Source: UBA6544 sp038131165 (GTDB lineage Bacteria > Pseudomonadota > Alphaproteobacteria > UBA8366). From it: a DNA stretch of 64,000 nucleotides. Shown one piece after another: positions 14,106-23,046 of the stretch. Made by a program: the position numbers and the translations under genes. The first letter of the stretch is position 1, and each line of letters opens with the position of its first letter. The notes beneath the pieces are model-generated. The model saw only the letters and a list, made by a program, of their open reading frames with translations, searched no databases and had not been told where the DNA came from. The DNA lies in NCBI GenBank assembly GCA_038131165.1, contig JAYPOZ010000010.1:9752-73751 (forward strand), in the 5' to 3' direction.

Positions 14106-16201
14106 GTGTCGCTCTCCTGATGGCGGGTCAGCACAATATAACCGTTCGCGGCGATCCGCGCGGAAAATCCTTGCGGCACATAGGTCGAGGTCTGGTCCTC
14201 GACGATCAGGCCGGGGCCGGCGAACCCGGCGCCGGGCGCCAGATCGGCACGGCGGAACAGGGGCACCTCGCGAAGCGCCATCGCCTTCGCGCCGAAGACC
14301 GCGCGGCGGCCGGCGGGCTCAGGGGCGGCGGCGGCGGGAGTGTCGCCGACCTGCGGCGGCGCGCCACTCGCGGCCGACAGGCTGAGCGCCCAGGTCAGTA
14401 CCTCGGTCTCCGCATTCGGCAGGGTGCGGCGGAAGTGCCGCTTGTATTCGAGGTCGAAAGCGTCCTGCACCACGGCCAGATCGGCGTCGGTGAAGTCGCC
14501 CTCGGGCAATTCGACCGCGATTTCGTGGCCCTGGCCGACATAGCGCATGAAGGCGACCCGGCGCTCGACGAAATCCGCCTCCGGTGCGGCGGCGCGGACC
14601 ACCGCTTCGGCCTCGGCCCGCATGCCCGCCATCAGCGCGTTGATCGCCGCCGGATCGAAAGCGGCGAGGCGCATGTTGCGGCTGCGCACCACCTCGTAGG
14701 CGATGGGCGCCTCGAGAAACCCTATGGCGCTGCCGACGCCGGCATCCGTCGGCACCACGATGCGGGCGATGCCGAGCTTCTCCGCGAGCCGGCCCGCGTG
14801 CAGCGGCGCGGCGCCGCCGAAGGCGATCATGGTGTGCTCGTTCGGCGTCTTGCCCTGCTCGACCGCGTGGACCCGGGCCGCGTTCGACATCGTCTCGTCG
14901 ACCATCTCGGTGATCCCGAAAGCGGCGGTCAGCACGTCGTCAACGCCGAGCGGCGTGCCCACATCGGCCATGATCGCGGCCTCGGATTTATCCGGATGGA
15001 GCGGTACCTTGCCGCCGGCGAAACTCGCCGGATCGATCTTGCCGAGCGCCACGTCCGCGTCGGTGATGGTCGGCCGCGCGCCGCCCCGGCCATAGGCCGC
15101 AGGGCCCGGATCGGCACCCGCGCTGTCCGGCCCGATGGTGATGCGGCCGAGCGAATCGAGCCGGGCGATGGAGCCGCCGCCGGCGCCGATCTCGACCATT
15201 TCGATGACCGGGATGCGGAGCGGCAATCCGCTGCCCTTGATGAAACGCGCGGCGCGGTCGACCTCGAACTCACGCGCCGTCTGCGGACGGAAATCGCCGA
15301 TCAGGCAGATCTTCGCCGTTGTCCCACCCATGTCGAAGGAGATCACCTTGTCGAGATTCATTTCCTGCGCGATCTTGGTGGCCAGAATGGCGCCGCCCGC
15401 CGGGCCCGATTCGACGAGGCGTATCGGGAACTGCATCGCGTTCTCCAAGGTGGTCAGCCCGCCGCCCGACGTCATCAGCAGGATCGGGCAGGCAACCCCC
15501 ATCGCGGCCAGACGGTCGCGCAGCCGCGCCAGGTAGCGCGCCATCAACGGGCGCACATATGCATTCGCGGTCGTGGTGGTGAAGCGTTCGAACTCGCGGA
15601 TTTCCGGGCAGACTTCCGACGACAGGCTGTACGACATCTCCGGCAGATGCCGCGCGAGCCGGTCGCGGGTCCGGTTCTCGTGGTCGGGATTGGCATAGGC
15701 GTGCATGTAGCCGATGGCGACGCTCTCGATCTCCGCCGCCTGCAGGGTCGGCACCAGGGCGTCGACCATGGCCTCGTCGAGCGGCTTGAGGACCCGGCCC
15801 GAAAGGTCGATCCGCTCGCTGACCGGCAGGCGCAGGCGGCGCGGCACCAGCGGCACCGGCTTCTCGATCATGATGTCGTATTGGTCGTAGCGGCTTTCAT
15901 AGCCGATTTCGAGGACGTCGCGAAATCCCTCGGTGGTCACGAAAGCGGTGGGCGCGCCCTTGCGCTCGATGATCGCGTTGGTCGCCAGGGTCGTGCCGTG
16001 CAGGACGAGAGAAAGCGCGCCGGCCGCGGTTCCGGATTCCGCCAACACCGCGTCGATGCCGTCGATCACGCCCTGCTCGGGCGCCGCTGGCGTGGTCAGC
16101 ACCTTGGCCGTCGTGCGCCGGCCGGCGACGTCGAGCACGACGTCCGTGAATGTGCCGCCGATATCGACCGACAGCCGCGCTCCTGCGCGCCCTTCGCTCA
16201 T
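14102..16201 (-). CDS. Hydantoinase/oxoprolinase A subunit
   Basis: A 699-residue HyuA-family protein with an actin-like ATPase fold: SVDIGGTFTDVVLD at the N-terminus, HGTTLATNAIIERKG, SFDMGGTTAKICLIG and an AFGGAAPLHAG segment. It is coupled to hyuB by a four-base overlap, so both subunits are made together. It is divergent from tRNA-Leu. The pair runs opposite to the CoA-transferase/VOC genes, so whether it belongs to the same pathway is open. Confidence 0.92.
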   Translation of the reverse strand: MSEGRAGARLSVDIGGTFTDVVLDVAGRRTTAKVLTTPAAPEQGVIDGIDAVLAESGTAAGALSLVLHGTTLATNAIIERKGAPTAFVTTEGFRDVLEIGYESRYDQYDIMIEKPVPLVPRRLRLPVSERIDLSGRVLKPLDEAMVDALVPTLQAAEIESVAIGYMHAYANPDHENRTRDRLARHLPEMSYSLSSEVCPEIREFERFTTTTANAYVRPLMARYLARLRDRLAAMGVACPILLMTSGGGLTTLENAMQFPIRLVESGPAGGAILATKIAQEMNLDKVISFDMGGTTAKICLIGDFRPQTAREFEVDRAARFIKGSGLPLRIPVIEMVEIGAGGGSIARLDSLGRITIGPDSAGADPGPAAYGRGGARPTITDADVALGKIDPASFAGGKVPLHPDKSEAAIMADVGTPLGVDDVLTAAFGITEMVDETMSNAARVHAVEQGKTPNEHTMIAFGGAAPLHAGRLAEKLGIARIVVPTDAGVGSAIGFLEAPIAYEVVRSRNMRLAAFDPAAINALMAGMRAEAEAVVRAAAPEADFVERRVAFMRYVGQGHEIAVELPEGDFTDADLAVVQDAFDLEYKRHFRRTLPNAETEVLTWALSLSAASGAPPQVGDTPAAAAPEPAGRRAVFGAKAMALREVPLFRRADLAPGAGFAGPGLIVEDQTSTYVPQGFSARIAANGYIVLTRHQESDT

Positions 16202-16276
16202 GTCTCGCCCTCCGGGGAAATCTCAGAATGTCGACCCTGGTTGATATACAGGCTATCGGATTTCCCGCAAGAGCCG

Positions 16277-16304
16277 TTGACCGAGGCGATATCCTGCTTA
16301 TGAT
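16277..16304 (+). promoter_or_regulatory. Sigma70-type promoter of tRNA-Leu
   Basis: TTGACC at 16277-16282, 16-bp spacer, TATGAT at 16299-16304; both boxes match consensus at five of six positions. The tRNA starts 18 bases further on. Confidence 0.7.
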
Positions 16305-16322
16305 GCGGATTTCGGACAGGAT

Positions 16323-16409
16323 GCCCCTGTGGCGGAACTGGTAGACGCGCTGGATTCAAAATCCAGTTCCCGCAAGGGAGTGCGAGTTCGATTCTCGCTG
16401 GGGGCACCA
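16323..16409 (+). tRNA. tRNA-Leu (anticodon CAA)
   Basis: An 87-nt class II tRNA: GCCCCTGTGGCGGAACTGG at the 5' end, anticodon stem CTGGA/TCCAG with loop TTCAAAA (anticodon CAA), a long variable arm TTCCCGCAAGGGAGT, T-loop GTTCGATTC, and an encoded CCA. It reads UUG codons. Confidence 0.97.
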
Positions 16410-16485
16410 TCTATCTTCTTTGCATCATCGGAATCCGCGCCGGACGCGCCATATCATTGGAGAACCGATGAGACGGAGATCCACG

Positions 16486-17298
16486 ATGACCGCGACCGCC
16501 GCCTTGCTGCACGAAGTCGACGCCTTCAACCTGTCCGCCGCTTCCGAGAACAAGATTCACGACGACACGGTGGCCCAGAAATTCGGCTTCCAGGGCGGAT
16601 TGGTGCCGGGGGTCGAGGTCTATGCTTACATGAGCAACCTGCCTGTTCGCCATTTCGGGCCGGATTGGCTGTCGCGCGGCACCGCTGAATGCCGCTTCCA
16701 AAAACCGGTCTACGACGGCCGCAAGGCGATCGCGTCCGCCGTGGCACAAGCGGACGGCAGCCTGACGCTCAAGGTCGAATCGGAAGGCGTGCTCTGCGGG
16801 ACCGGCACGGCCGGCATGGGCAACGGATCGCCGCCAGCGGTGTCCGACTATGCGGTGAAAGCGCTCCCGGACTACGAGACGCGCCCCGCCGCGGCGCCGG
16901 AAGCGCTGGTCGAGGGCCAGGTGATGGGGACATTCGAGCAGCTGATGGACGCCGAGGAACAGCGGCAGTATCTGGCAGATGTGCGGGAGGACCTCGACCA
17001 CTATGCGGCCGAGGGCATCGTGCATCCGGGCTGGCTGCTGAGGCTCGGCAATCGCGCGCTGTCCATGAACGTGCGCCTGGGGCCGTGGATTCACGTGGGC
17101 AGCAAGATCACCAATTTCGCCGCCGCGCGCTACGGTGACCGGGTGCAGTCGCGCGCCTCCGTCGCACGCCAGTACGAGCACAAGGGACACCGCTTCGTGG
17201 AGTTGGACGTGCTTTTGGTCGCCAACGGCGAGACGGCCCTCGCGCAGATCGATCACACCGCCATCTACCGCCCGCGCCAGGTGGCCGAAGCATCCTAA
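16486..17298 (+). CDS. MaoC-like hot-dog fold protein
   Basis: A 270-residue protein with two hot-dog-like halves. The first holds DDTVAQKFGFQGGLVPGVEVYAYM, similar to hydratase/dehydratase MaoC domains, and the second has HPGWLLRLGNRAL, with a GPWIHVGSKITNF strand. It may hydrate an enoyl-CoA, but the catalytic DxxxxH is not clear. ATG 16486 is preceded by CGGAG at good distance; ATG 16468, 18 bases earlier, also has a GGAGA and is an alternative. It lies after tRNA-Leu and converges with the methyltransferase. Confidence 0.75.
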   Translation: MTATAALLHEVDAFNLSAASENKIHDDTVAQKFGFQGGLVPGVEVYAYMSNLPVRHFGPDWLSRGTAECRFQKPVYDGRKAIASAVAQADGSLTLKVESEGVLCGTGTAGMGNGSPPAVSDYAVKALPDYETRPAAAPEALVEGQVMGTFEQLMDAEEQRQYLADVREDLDHYAAEGIVHPGWLLRLGNRALSMNVRLGPWIHVGSKITNFAAARYGDRVQSRASVARQYEHKGHRFVELDVLLVANGETALAQIDHTAIYRPRQVAEAS

Positions 17299-17299
17299 G

Positions 17300-18043
17300 T
17301 CAGCGTTTGCGGAGCCAGAGGCTGGATTCCACCGCGCCGTCGACCAGCGGCAACTCGGCTGCGACCGACCCGGCGACCGCAGCCGGGAGATATTTCGCCG
17401 CATAGGCGGAGGCGAACACGATCTCGTAGCCCCCGTCCGTCAGTAGCGCGGCCACAGCCGATTGCTCGTTATAGCCACGCGGCGCCCAGGCGGCGGGATA
17501 GCCGTCCGGCAGAAAGATATCGTGGAAATGCACCAGCAGGCCGGACGGCGCCCGCGGCAGAATCTCCGTGAATATCCGTTCGACGTCGGAGCCCGGAGCC
17601 AGGACATGGCTCGAATCGACAAAGAGAATATCGCCCGGCCGCAGGGCCTCGAACACGACCAAATCGATGTCCTGCAACGGCGCGTGCAGCAGATCGAGCC
17701 CGGGGAGGCCGTCAAGCAGTGCACGGGGAGCCGGCTCGATGGACGTCAAGCGGCTGGAAAGTCCGCCGTCCCGGATGGCCCGCGCCATAAACCGGGTCGA
17801 ATGGCCGGCGCCGACCTCGATGATGCGGGCGGGCGCGGCACTGCGGACCGTCACATAGGCGGCAAGGGCGTCGAGGCGGGGAAACCAATCCTGATTCCAC
17901 CGCGGCTCCGGAGGGGTGTCGGGGCCGATGCGAAGCAGGTCTTCGCGGAAATCCTCGGCACCCGCGAGCAATTCTGCCATTCTCGGTGCCGCCTGCGCGA
18001 ACAACGGTGCCGCCGGCGTGGGCGGCGCGGGCGGGCCGGTCAC
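17300..18043 (-). CDS. Class I SAM-dependent methyltransferase
   Basis: A 247-residue protein of the Methyltransf_24 group. RIIEVGAGHSTRFMARAI is the SAM-binding motif I, followed by SIEPAPRALLDGL, DILFVDSSHVLAPGSDVE and VHFHDIFLPDGYP. Such proteins are often tied to sugar or surface-polymer methylation, but nothing nearby fixes the substrate. GTG start 18043 overlaps the upstream MBL gene stop as GTGA, so it is translationally coupled to it. Confidence 0.85.
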   Translation of the reverse strand: MTGPPAPPTPAAPLFAQAAPRMAELLAGAEDFREDLLRIGPDTPPEPRWNQDWFPRLDALAAYVTVRSAAPARIIEVGAGHSTRFMARAIRDGGLSSRLTSIEPAPRALLDGLPGLDLLHAPLQDIDLVVFEALRPGDILFVDSSHVLAPGSDVERIFTEILPRAPSGLLVHFHDIFLPDGYPAAWAPRGYNEQSAVAALLTDGGYEIVFASAYAAKYLPAAVAGSVAAELPLVDGAVESSLWLRKR

Positions 18044-18873
18044 GGAGAAAGAATCATGCCTTCGCGGGCGACGACGGTGCCGGGCAGGACCTTCGCGGCT
18101 TCCGCGCCGATCGCGTCCATCATGTCGTCGTCGTGAGTGGGGTCGTGATGGAAAATGACGAACTTCTTCGCCTTGGCTTCGGTGACGAGACGCACCCCTT
18201 CCTGCCAGGTCGAATGCCCGAATCCCTTAAACTTCTCGTAGGTCGCATCGGTATACATGGAATCGTAAATCACCAGATCCGCACCCTGCAGCAGGGCCAG
18301 AATGTTCGGATCGCGGCCGAACTCGGGATGCTCGGTATCGGTGATGTAGCAGATCGACTTTCCGCCGAATTCGATGCGGTAGCCGGTCGCCTGATTCGGA
18401 TGATTGAGCTTTGCGGATTTCACGATGACGCCCGGATAAGGCTCCATCACCTCACCGACCGTGAAGTCCTTGTACTGCACATCCGCCTGAAAGATCTCGG
18501 GCGGCACCGGAAACAACGGCGCCATCATCATCTCGGTCAGGACCTGCTTCAACGTATATTCCGGCAGCAGATGGCCGGCCCACATGGTGATCTTGTTGTT
18601 CGGAATGAACAGCGGCACGAAGAACGGCAGACCGCAGATGTGATCGAAATGGGTGTGCGTGATGTAAATATGGGTGTCGATCGGCGTTTCGGCGGCAAGC
18701 TTCATACCGAGATCGCGGACCCCGGTTCCGGCGTCCAGAATCAGCAAATGCTCGCCGCAGCGCACTTCCAGGCACGACGTGTTGCCGCCGTAGCGAACCG
18801 TCTTCGGCCCCGGCACCGCGACGCTGCCCCGCACACCCCAAAACTGTACGGTAAAGGTCTCGCCGTCACTCAT
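18040..18873 (-). CDS. MBL-fold metallo-hydrolase
   Basis: A 277-residue zinc hydrolase. The HTHFDH signature (residues 73-78) gives the metal site, with later histidines in KLNHPN, DTEHPEF and IFHHDPTHDDD. The N-terminus FWGVRGSVAVPGP with RYGGNTSCLEV is common to a group of phosphodiesterase-like MBL proteins, so a cyclic-nucleotide or nucleic-acid target is conceivable. ATG 18873 was preferred to TTG 18891. It is coupled to the methyltransferase downstream and follows the response-regulator gene by about 100 bases. Confidence 0.88.
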   Translation of the reverse strand: MSDGETFTVQFWGVRGSVAVPGPKTVRYGGNTSCLEVRCGEHLLILDAGTGVRDLGMKLAAETPIDTHIYITHTHFDHICGLPFFVPLFIPNNKITMWAGHLLPEYTLKQVLTEMMMAPLFPVPPEIFQADVQYKDFTVGEVMEPYPGVIVKSAKLNHPNQATGYRIEFGGKSICYITDTEHPEFGRDPNILALLQGADLVIYDSMYTDATYEKFKGFGHSTWQEGVRLVTEAKAKKFVIFHHDPTHDDDMMDAIGAEAAKVLPGTVVAREGMILSP

Positions 18874-18943
18874 CCCGCGTGTCGTCCCCAACTATGCAGC
18901 CCCACACTGCGAGAGTACCGATTGTGGAAAAAACCTCAACCCT

Positions 18944-18968
18944 TGCCGGCGCCCCCCGAGGGCCGGCA
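18944..18968 (-). terminator. Possible terminator after the response regulator gene
   Basis: Arms TGCCGGC and GCCGGCA with an 11-base loop, directly after the stop codon at 18970. A TTTTTT run follows on the minus strand, but about 11 bases late, so efficiency is doubtful. Confidence 0.35.
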
Positions 18969-18969
18969 T

Positions 18970-19653
18970 TCACGGGACCAACCGATAGCCGCCGGGCTCC
19001 GTCACCAGTATTTCCGCGCTTGACGGGTCCGCTTCAATCTTCTGCCGCAATCGATAGACATGCGTCTCGAGCGTATGCGTGGTCACCCCGGCATTGTAGC
19101 CCCAGACTTCGCCCAACAGCGTATCGCGGCCGACGACCTTCTCCCCGGCGCGGTAAAGAAATTTTAGGATCGACGTTTCTTTCTCCGTAAGGCGGACTTT
19201 CTTCTCCGTCGCGTCTTCGACCAGTAACTTTGCGCTCGGCTTAAACGTATAGGGCCCGATGGTAAAAACCGCATCTTCGCTCTGTTCATGTTGGCGCAGC
19301 TGCGCGCGTATCCGCGCGAGCAGAACGCCGAGCCTGAACGGTTTCATAACATAGTCGTTCGCCCCCGCATCGAGCCCCAGGATCGTATCGGCATCCGTGT
19401 CGGAAGCGGTCAGCATGATGATCGGGGATTTGACCCCGTTGCGGCGCATCAGTCGGCAGGCCTCTCGCCCATCCATATCCGGCAAACCGACATCGAGAAG
19501 CACCACGTCGAAATACTCACCCACCAAACGGTCTAGCCCCTCCTTCGCGGTCCCGACCCCCGTCGGTTCGAATTCCTCGTGGAGTTGCAACTGCTCCGCA
19601 AGCGACTCCCGCAGGGCCTCGTCATCGTCAACCAACAAAATTTTCTTGCCCAT
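18970..19653 (-). CDS. OmpR/PhoB-type response regulator
   Basis: A 227-residue regulator. The receiver domain (1-120) has the acidic pair VDDDEA, the phosphoacceptor Asp54 in LLDVGLPDMDG, and Lys104 in YVMKPF. The winged-helix DNA-binding domain (about 130-227) includes LTEKETSILKFL and THTLETHVYRLRQKIE. No histidine kinase gene lies next to it, so its partner is elsewhere or it is an orphan. ATG 19662 (three residues longer) is an equally possible start; the frame is open far upstream. Confidence 0.92.
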   Translation of the reverse strand: MGKKILLVDDDEALRESLAEQLQLHEEFEPTGVGTAKEGLDRLVGEYFDVVLLDVGLPDMDGREACRLMRRNGVKSPIIMLTASDTDADTILGLDAGANDYVMKPFRLGVLLARIRAQLRQHEQSEDAVFTIGPYTFKPSAKLLVEDATEKKVRLTEKETSILKFLYRAGEKVVGRDTLLGEVWGYNAGVTTHTLETHVYRLRQKIEADPSSAEILVTEPGGYRLVP

Positions 19654-19893
19654 GGCGTTCATCCAGCTGCCAATTAACCGAACGGACCGAAACTCGGCCG
19701 GAGAAATCATAATCCGCCTGACGCCCCGGCGAAAGAGTCTCGCGCATTGTCGGACAGTTATGCGCTCCCCCCGGCAAAAGATTCCGCTCGCACTCGCGAA
19801 GACGAGCGCCCGCGTCCAGAAGCTTTGGTTTCCGCGGGTCTCAGCACTGGCATCCAAATTGCTTAGTTATCCCCGAGGAGGAATTGGATCATC

Positions 19894-21162
19894 ATGTCAG
19901 CGGAACGCATTGCCGCCGCAGGAGCGCCACCCGTTACCCCGTCTCTTGGCCGGCAGCCCCACCCTTTTTACGAAGGCGAGTTCCTGGATGCGGTACGCTC
20001 TGCGGGAAACAGTGCGCCGGCGGCGCTCGGCAAACCATCCGGCAGCATCGCGGAAGCACACCCCTTCTACGAGTTCGAACTTGCACCATCCGCTTTTCCA
20101 GGCGTCGACTCAGCACCAAAGCAGGCCGTAGCCAACGCTACCGTTCCGCACCCTTTCTACGAAGGCGAAACCCTGGACGCAGACGCCGGCACGAAGGCGT
20201 TCGGCGAAGACGGGCTCGAATTGTCCGACCTCATCGACGTGATCAATCCGTTGCAGCATATTCCCGTATTGTCCTCGATTTATCGCAGTTTGACCGGCGA
20301 CGAGATCGCACCGGCGGCCCGCCTCGCGGGCGGCGCGCTCTTCGGCGGACCGGTCGGATTGGCCAGCGCGTTTGTGGGCGGCGTCATCGAGGATTCGACG
20401 GACCAAACGATTGGAGATGTTGTCGTTGCCGCCTTCAGCGGAGACGGAGATGAGGCGCCGGTCGAGCAACTGGCCGCGCTTAGCCCCGCCGCAGGGATGA
20501 CACCCGCAACCGCCGCGACAACCACAGTGTCTCCGGCGTCTGCGTTGGCGCCCCAGATCGCTTCCGCCATCGCGGATGTGCAGGCACCATCCTCCGTCAA
20601 AACCGCCGCCGCCGTTCCGAACCTGCAGTCGGTCTTCAGTCAGACTACACCGTCGCCGTTGTCGGTGGCCCGCGATCTCCTGGAATCGCCCGCTTCCGCC
20701 TATGCAACACCCACCGCCGCTTCGACCAAGGCCGTGATTACCGCCGACGAGAATGCCCAACGGCCATCCGAAATGCCCGAAGCCGTCGCAGCCGTACTCG
20801 CGGCGCGCAGCCAAGTCCCGCGTGCCGGCGCCATCAACGGTTTGAGCGCGTATCGGCAGTCTCCCGGCGGTCATCAGCCCGCGGGGACGAATATGCCGCA
20901 AGCCGGATTCAGGGCTTCGAGACAGCCGGGGTCGGATGCTGCCGCCAAGTTGGACCAGCCGGACCTCTCCGCAGCCGTCATGCCGGGCAAGCGCGGCGCG
21001 CCACCACCGCGCACGACCATTACGACAAATGCACGCCGACAGTCGACCGCCGCCAGCGTTGTCCCCAACAGCATGGTCCCAAAAGCCATGATGACAGCAC
21101 TGGAGAAATACGAGGCGATGATGCAAAGCCGCAATAGCGCGGATGGCGATTTGACGATGTAG
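19894..21162 (+). CDS. Low-complexity protein with three HPFYE motifs, unknown function
   Basis: A 422-residue protein with a strong GAGGAGGAA ribosome site before ATG 19894. Three copies of a short motif, HPFYEGEFLDA, HPFYEFELA and HPFYEGETLDA, lie at residues 23, 56 and 86. A compact, better-folded stretch follows at about 110-182 (LSDLIDVINPLQHIPVL, TGDEIAPAARLAGGALFGG, QTIGDVVVAAF), then a long Ala/Thr/Pro/Ser-rich region. The C-terminal helix has TALEKYEAMMQ. There is no signal peptide, no membrane helix of normal length, and no known enzyme motif. It is divergent from the response regulator. Confidence 0.8.
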   Translation: MSAERIAAAGAPPVTPSLGRQPHPFYEGEFLDAVRSAGNSAPAALGKPSGSIAEAHPFYEFELAPSAFPGVDSAPKQAVANATVPHPFYEGETLDADAGTKAFGEDGLELSDLIDVINPLQHIPVLSSIYRSLTGDEIAPAARLAGGALFGGPVGLASAFVGGVIEDSTDQTIGDVVVAAFSGDGDEAPVEQLAALSPAAGMTPATAATTTVSPASALAPQIASAIADVQAPSSVKTAAAVPNLQSVFSQTTPSPLSVARDLLESPASAYATPTAASTKAVITADENAQRPSEMPEAVAAVLAARSQVPRAGAINGLSAYRQSPGGHQPAGTNMPQAGFRASRQPGSDAAAKLDQPDLSAAVMPGKRGAPPPRTTITTNARRQSTAASVVPNSMVPKAMMTALEKYEAMMQSRNSADGDLTM

Positions 21163-21171
21163 GCCGGTCCG

Positions 21172-21687
21172 ATGGCCGTTGATATGACCATTCTAGTCTA
21201 TGGCTGCGGTCTCTTGATTTTGCGGGGGGCCGTCTATCGTTGTGCCCTGGGCCGAAGCGGTATCACGGCGGCAAAACAAGAAGGCGACGGCGCAACACCG
21301 GTCGGACGGTTTCGTCTACGCGGGGCGCTCTATCGGCGCGACCGCATCGAGGCGCCGGAATGCGCATTGCCGATGCGGCCAATTGAGCCGACCGATGGTT
21401 GGAGCGACGATTCCGACGACCCGGAGTACAACCGCCGCGTCCGGCTACCGCATAAGTATCGACACGAGCGCCTTTGGCGCGACGACCGGCTCTACGACCT
21501 GGTTGTGCCGCTGGGCTATAACGATGATCCGGCCGTCCCTGGCCTCGGCAGCGCGATCTTCCTGCATGTCGCCGCGCCGGATTTTTCCCCCACCGAAGGG
21601 TGTATTGCCTTGGCGGCGGCGGATCTCAGGGGCGTCCTCGCTCAGTGCGGCCCCGATACGGACCTGGTTGTTATGCCGCGGCGGTAA
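21172..21687 (+). CDS. L,D-transpeptidase (YkuD-like) family protein
   Basis: A 171-residue protein with the YkuD pattern: His132 in FLHVAAPDFSPTEGCIAL and Cys144 in TEGC, at the spacing of the catalytic His and Cys; in most members the motif is S/T-x-GC. GDGATPVGRFRLRGALYR is the usual N-terminal part. No clear signal peptide is present, so an export route is not obvious and a cytoplasmic role cannot be excluded. It starts nine bases after the HPFYE gene, probably in the same transcript, and overlaps the convergent yggS by 17 bases. Confidence 0.85.
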   Translation: MAVDMTILVYGCGLLILRGAVYRCALGRSGITAAKQEGDGATPVGRFRLRGALYRRDRIEAPECALPMRPIEPTDGWSDDSDDPEYNRRVRLPHKYRHERLWRDDRLYDLVVPLGYNDDPAVPGLGSAIFLHVAAPDFSPTEGCIALAAADLRGVLAQCGPDTDLVVMPRR

Positions 21688-22369
21688 CGTGGGTCGCCGT
21701 GCGGGCGCCGAAGATAGCCGAGCCGACGCGAACCAAAGTGGCGCCGAACTGCACGGCGATTTCATAGTCGGCGCTCATCCCCATGCTTAAACCAGACAGA
21801 CCATTGCGGAGCGCAAGGTCGTGCAGCAATGAAAAATGTAAAGCCGGCTCTTCGTTCTGCGGCGGAATGCACATGAGGCCGGCTACCGTGATCCCATGGT
21901 CAACCTGGCACATGCGGATAAAGGCATCGGCGTCTTTGGGAGATACGCCCGCTTTTTGTGGTTCTCCGCCTGTGTTGATTTGAATATAGCAAGGAATACT
22001 TCGCCCCGCCCGCTCCATTTCATCCGCCAACGCCTTGGCGAGCTTTGGTCGATCAAGGGTTTGTATAACGTCGAACAGGTCCACCGCTTTGCGCACTTTG
22101 TTCGTCTGAAGCGGCCCGATGAGGTGAAGCTCAACGTCGGTATATTCGGTTTTGAGTTTTAGCCATTTTGATTCGGCTTCCTGAACGCGATTCTCACCGA
22201 AAATGCGATGCCCCGCTTCGAGAGCCGGTCGAATTGCTTCCTCCGAAAAGGTTTTCGAGACGGCGCACAGGTCGACCTCGACAGGTGCCCGGCCGGCCTC
22301 TAGAGCCGCCTGATCGATTTTTTGCCGAACTTGCTCAAGCAATTGTGGGGTTTCGTTTTCTTGGGTCAT
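21671..22369 (-). CDS. YggS family pyridoxal-phosphate homeostasis protein
   Basis: A 232-residue PLP-binding protein with an alanine-racemase-like barrel. LCAVSKTF carries the PLP lysine, followed by FGENRVQEAESKW, HLIGPLQTNKVRKAV, INTGGEPQKAG and LSMGMSADYEIAV. It keeps free PLP in balance and is not known to have an enzymatic reaction. ATG 22369 was chosen; TTG 22378 would add three residues. In this gene order it stands divergent to the DUF3576/leuS group. Confidence 0.95.
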   Translation of the reverse strand: MTQENETPQLLEQVRQKIDQAALEAGRAPVEVDLCAVSKTFSEEAIRPALEAGHRIFGENRVQEAESKWLKLKTEYTDVELHLIGPLQTNKVRKAVDLFDVIQTLDRPKLAKALADEMERAGRSIPCYIQINTGGEPQKAGVSPKDADAFIRMCQVDHGITVAGLMCIPPQNEEPALHFSLLHDLALRNGLSGLSMGMSADYEIAVQFGATLVRVGSAIFGARTATHVTAAA

Positions 22370-22446
22370 TTCGGACAACTTTCTTGTAGGCTATTCTGTG
22401 ATAAAGAAACCGCTGGAAATCGACCGCTAATTTCCGCATATAGGCG

Positions 22447-22989
22447 ATGATGTATGCAAGCGTAAGCCGCCTTTTCGCGATTTTCACCCTGTTTATCTTG
22501 GTAGCGGGGTGTTCCTTCTTTGGCGAGGAGAAAAAATCCTCGCCGGAAGCGGGTCAGGTGACTCGGGTTGAGAACAAATCCGCCGCTGGCCCCGACAAAG
22601 GCATATTAAATACCTGGTTTGGGCTGAACGAGCAGCCGGGCGGTTCTGGCGGTTCCTCCGGCGGCACCGGCATCAGCGTGAACGGATTTCTCTGGCGGGC
22701 TGCGCTTGATACAATTTCCTTCATGCCGCTTTCGCAGGCGGATCCCTTCGGGGGCATCATTCTGACCGATTGGTACCTTCCGCCGGAGACCAGCGGCGAA
22801 CGTTTCAAGGTGAATGTCTACATTCTCGACAGCGAGCTTCGGGCCGACGGATTGCGGGTTTCGGTTTTTCGCCAGCGCCTCGATCCAAGCGGTGTTTGGC
22901 TGGACGCAAAGGTGAGTGGCGATACCGGGACGAACCTGGAGAACGCCATTCTCAAACGCGCCCGGCAAATGCGGGTGAAATTGCAATAG
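22447..22989 (+). CDS. DUF3576 lipoprotein
   Basis: A 180-residue protein with a lipoprotein signal peptide (hydrophobic 8-20, lipobox LVAGC with Cys22), then a low-complexity linker rich in Gly/Ser, then a beta-rich domain (GFLWRAALDTISFMPLSQAD, GGIILTDWYLPP, ERFKVNVYILDSELRADGLRVSVF). This is the DUF3576 family, found in alphaproteobacteria next to leuS, as here. Likely anchored in the outer membrane; function unknown. Confidence 0.9.
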   Translation: MMYASVSRLFAIFTLFILVAGCSFFGEEKKSSPEAGQVTRVENKSAAGPDKGILNTWFGLNEQPGGSGGSSGGTGISVNGFLWRAALDTISFMPLSQADPFGGIILTDWYLPPETSGERFKVNVYILDSELRADGLRVSVFRQRLDPSGVWLDAKVSGDTGTNLENAILKRARQMRVKLQ

Positions 22990-23046
22990 TCCGGCGCTGG
23001 TATTCTTCTTTGAGTTTGTATTAGGCGAGGAGCGCCCGTACCCACG

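Noticed and set aside
12282..14120. 612-codon plus-strand open frame over hyuB
   Set aside because: Antisense shadow of hyuB; no start signal and low-complexity Arg/Gly/Asp sequence.
14120..16303. 727-codon plus-strand open frame over hyuA
   Set aside because: Antisense shadow of hyuA, with the same composition argument.
16420..16485. N-terminal extension of the MaoC-like protein
   Set aside because: Starts directly after tRNA-Leu, with residues unlike the family; the internal ATGs have ribosome sites.
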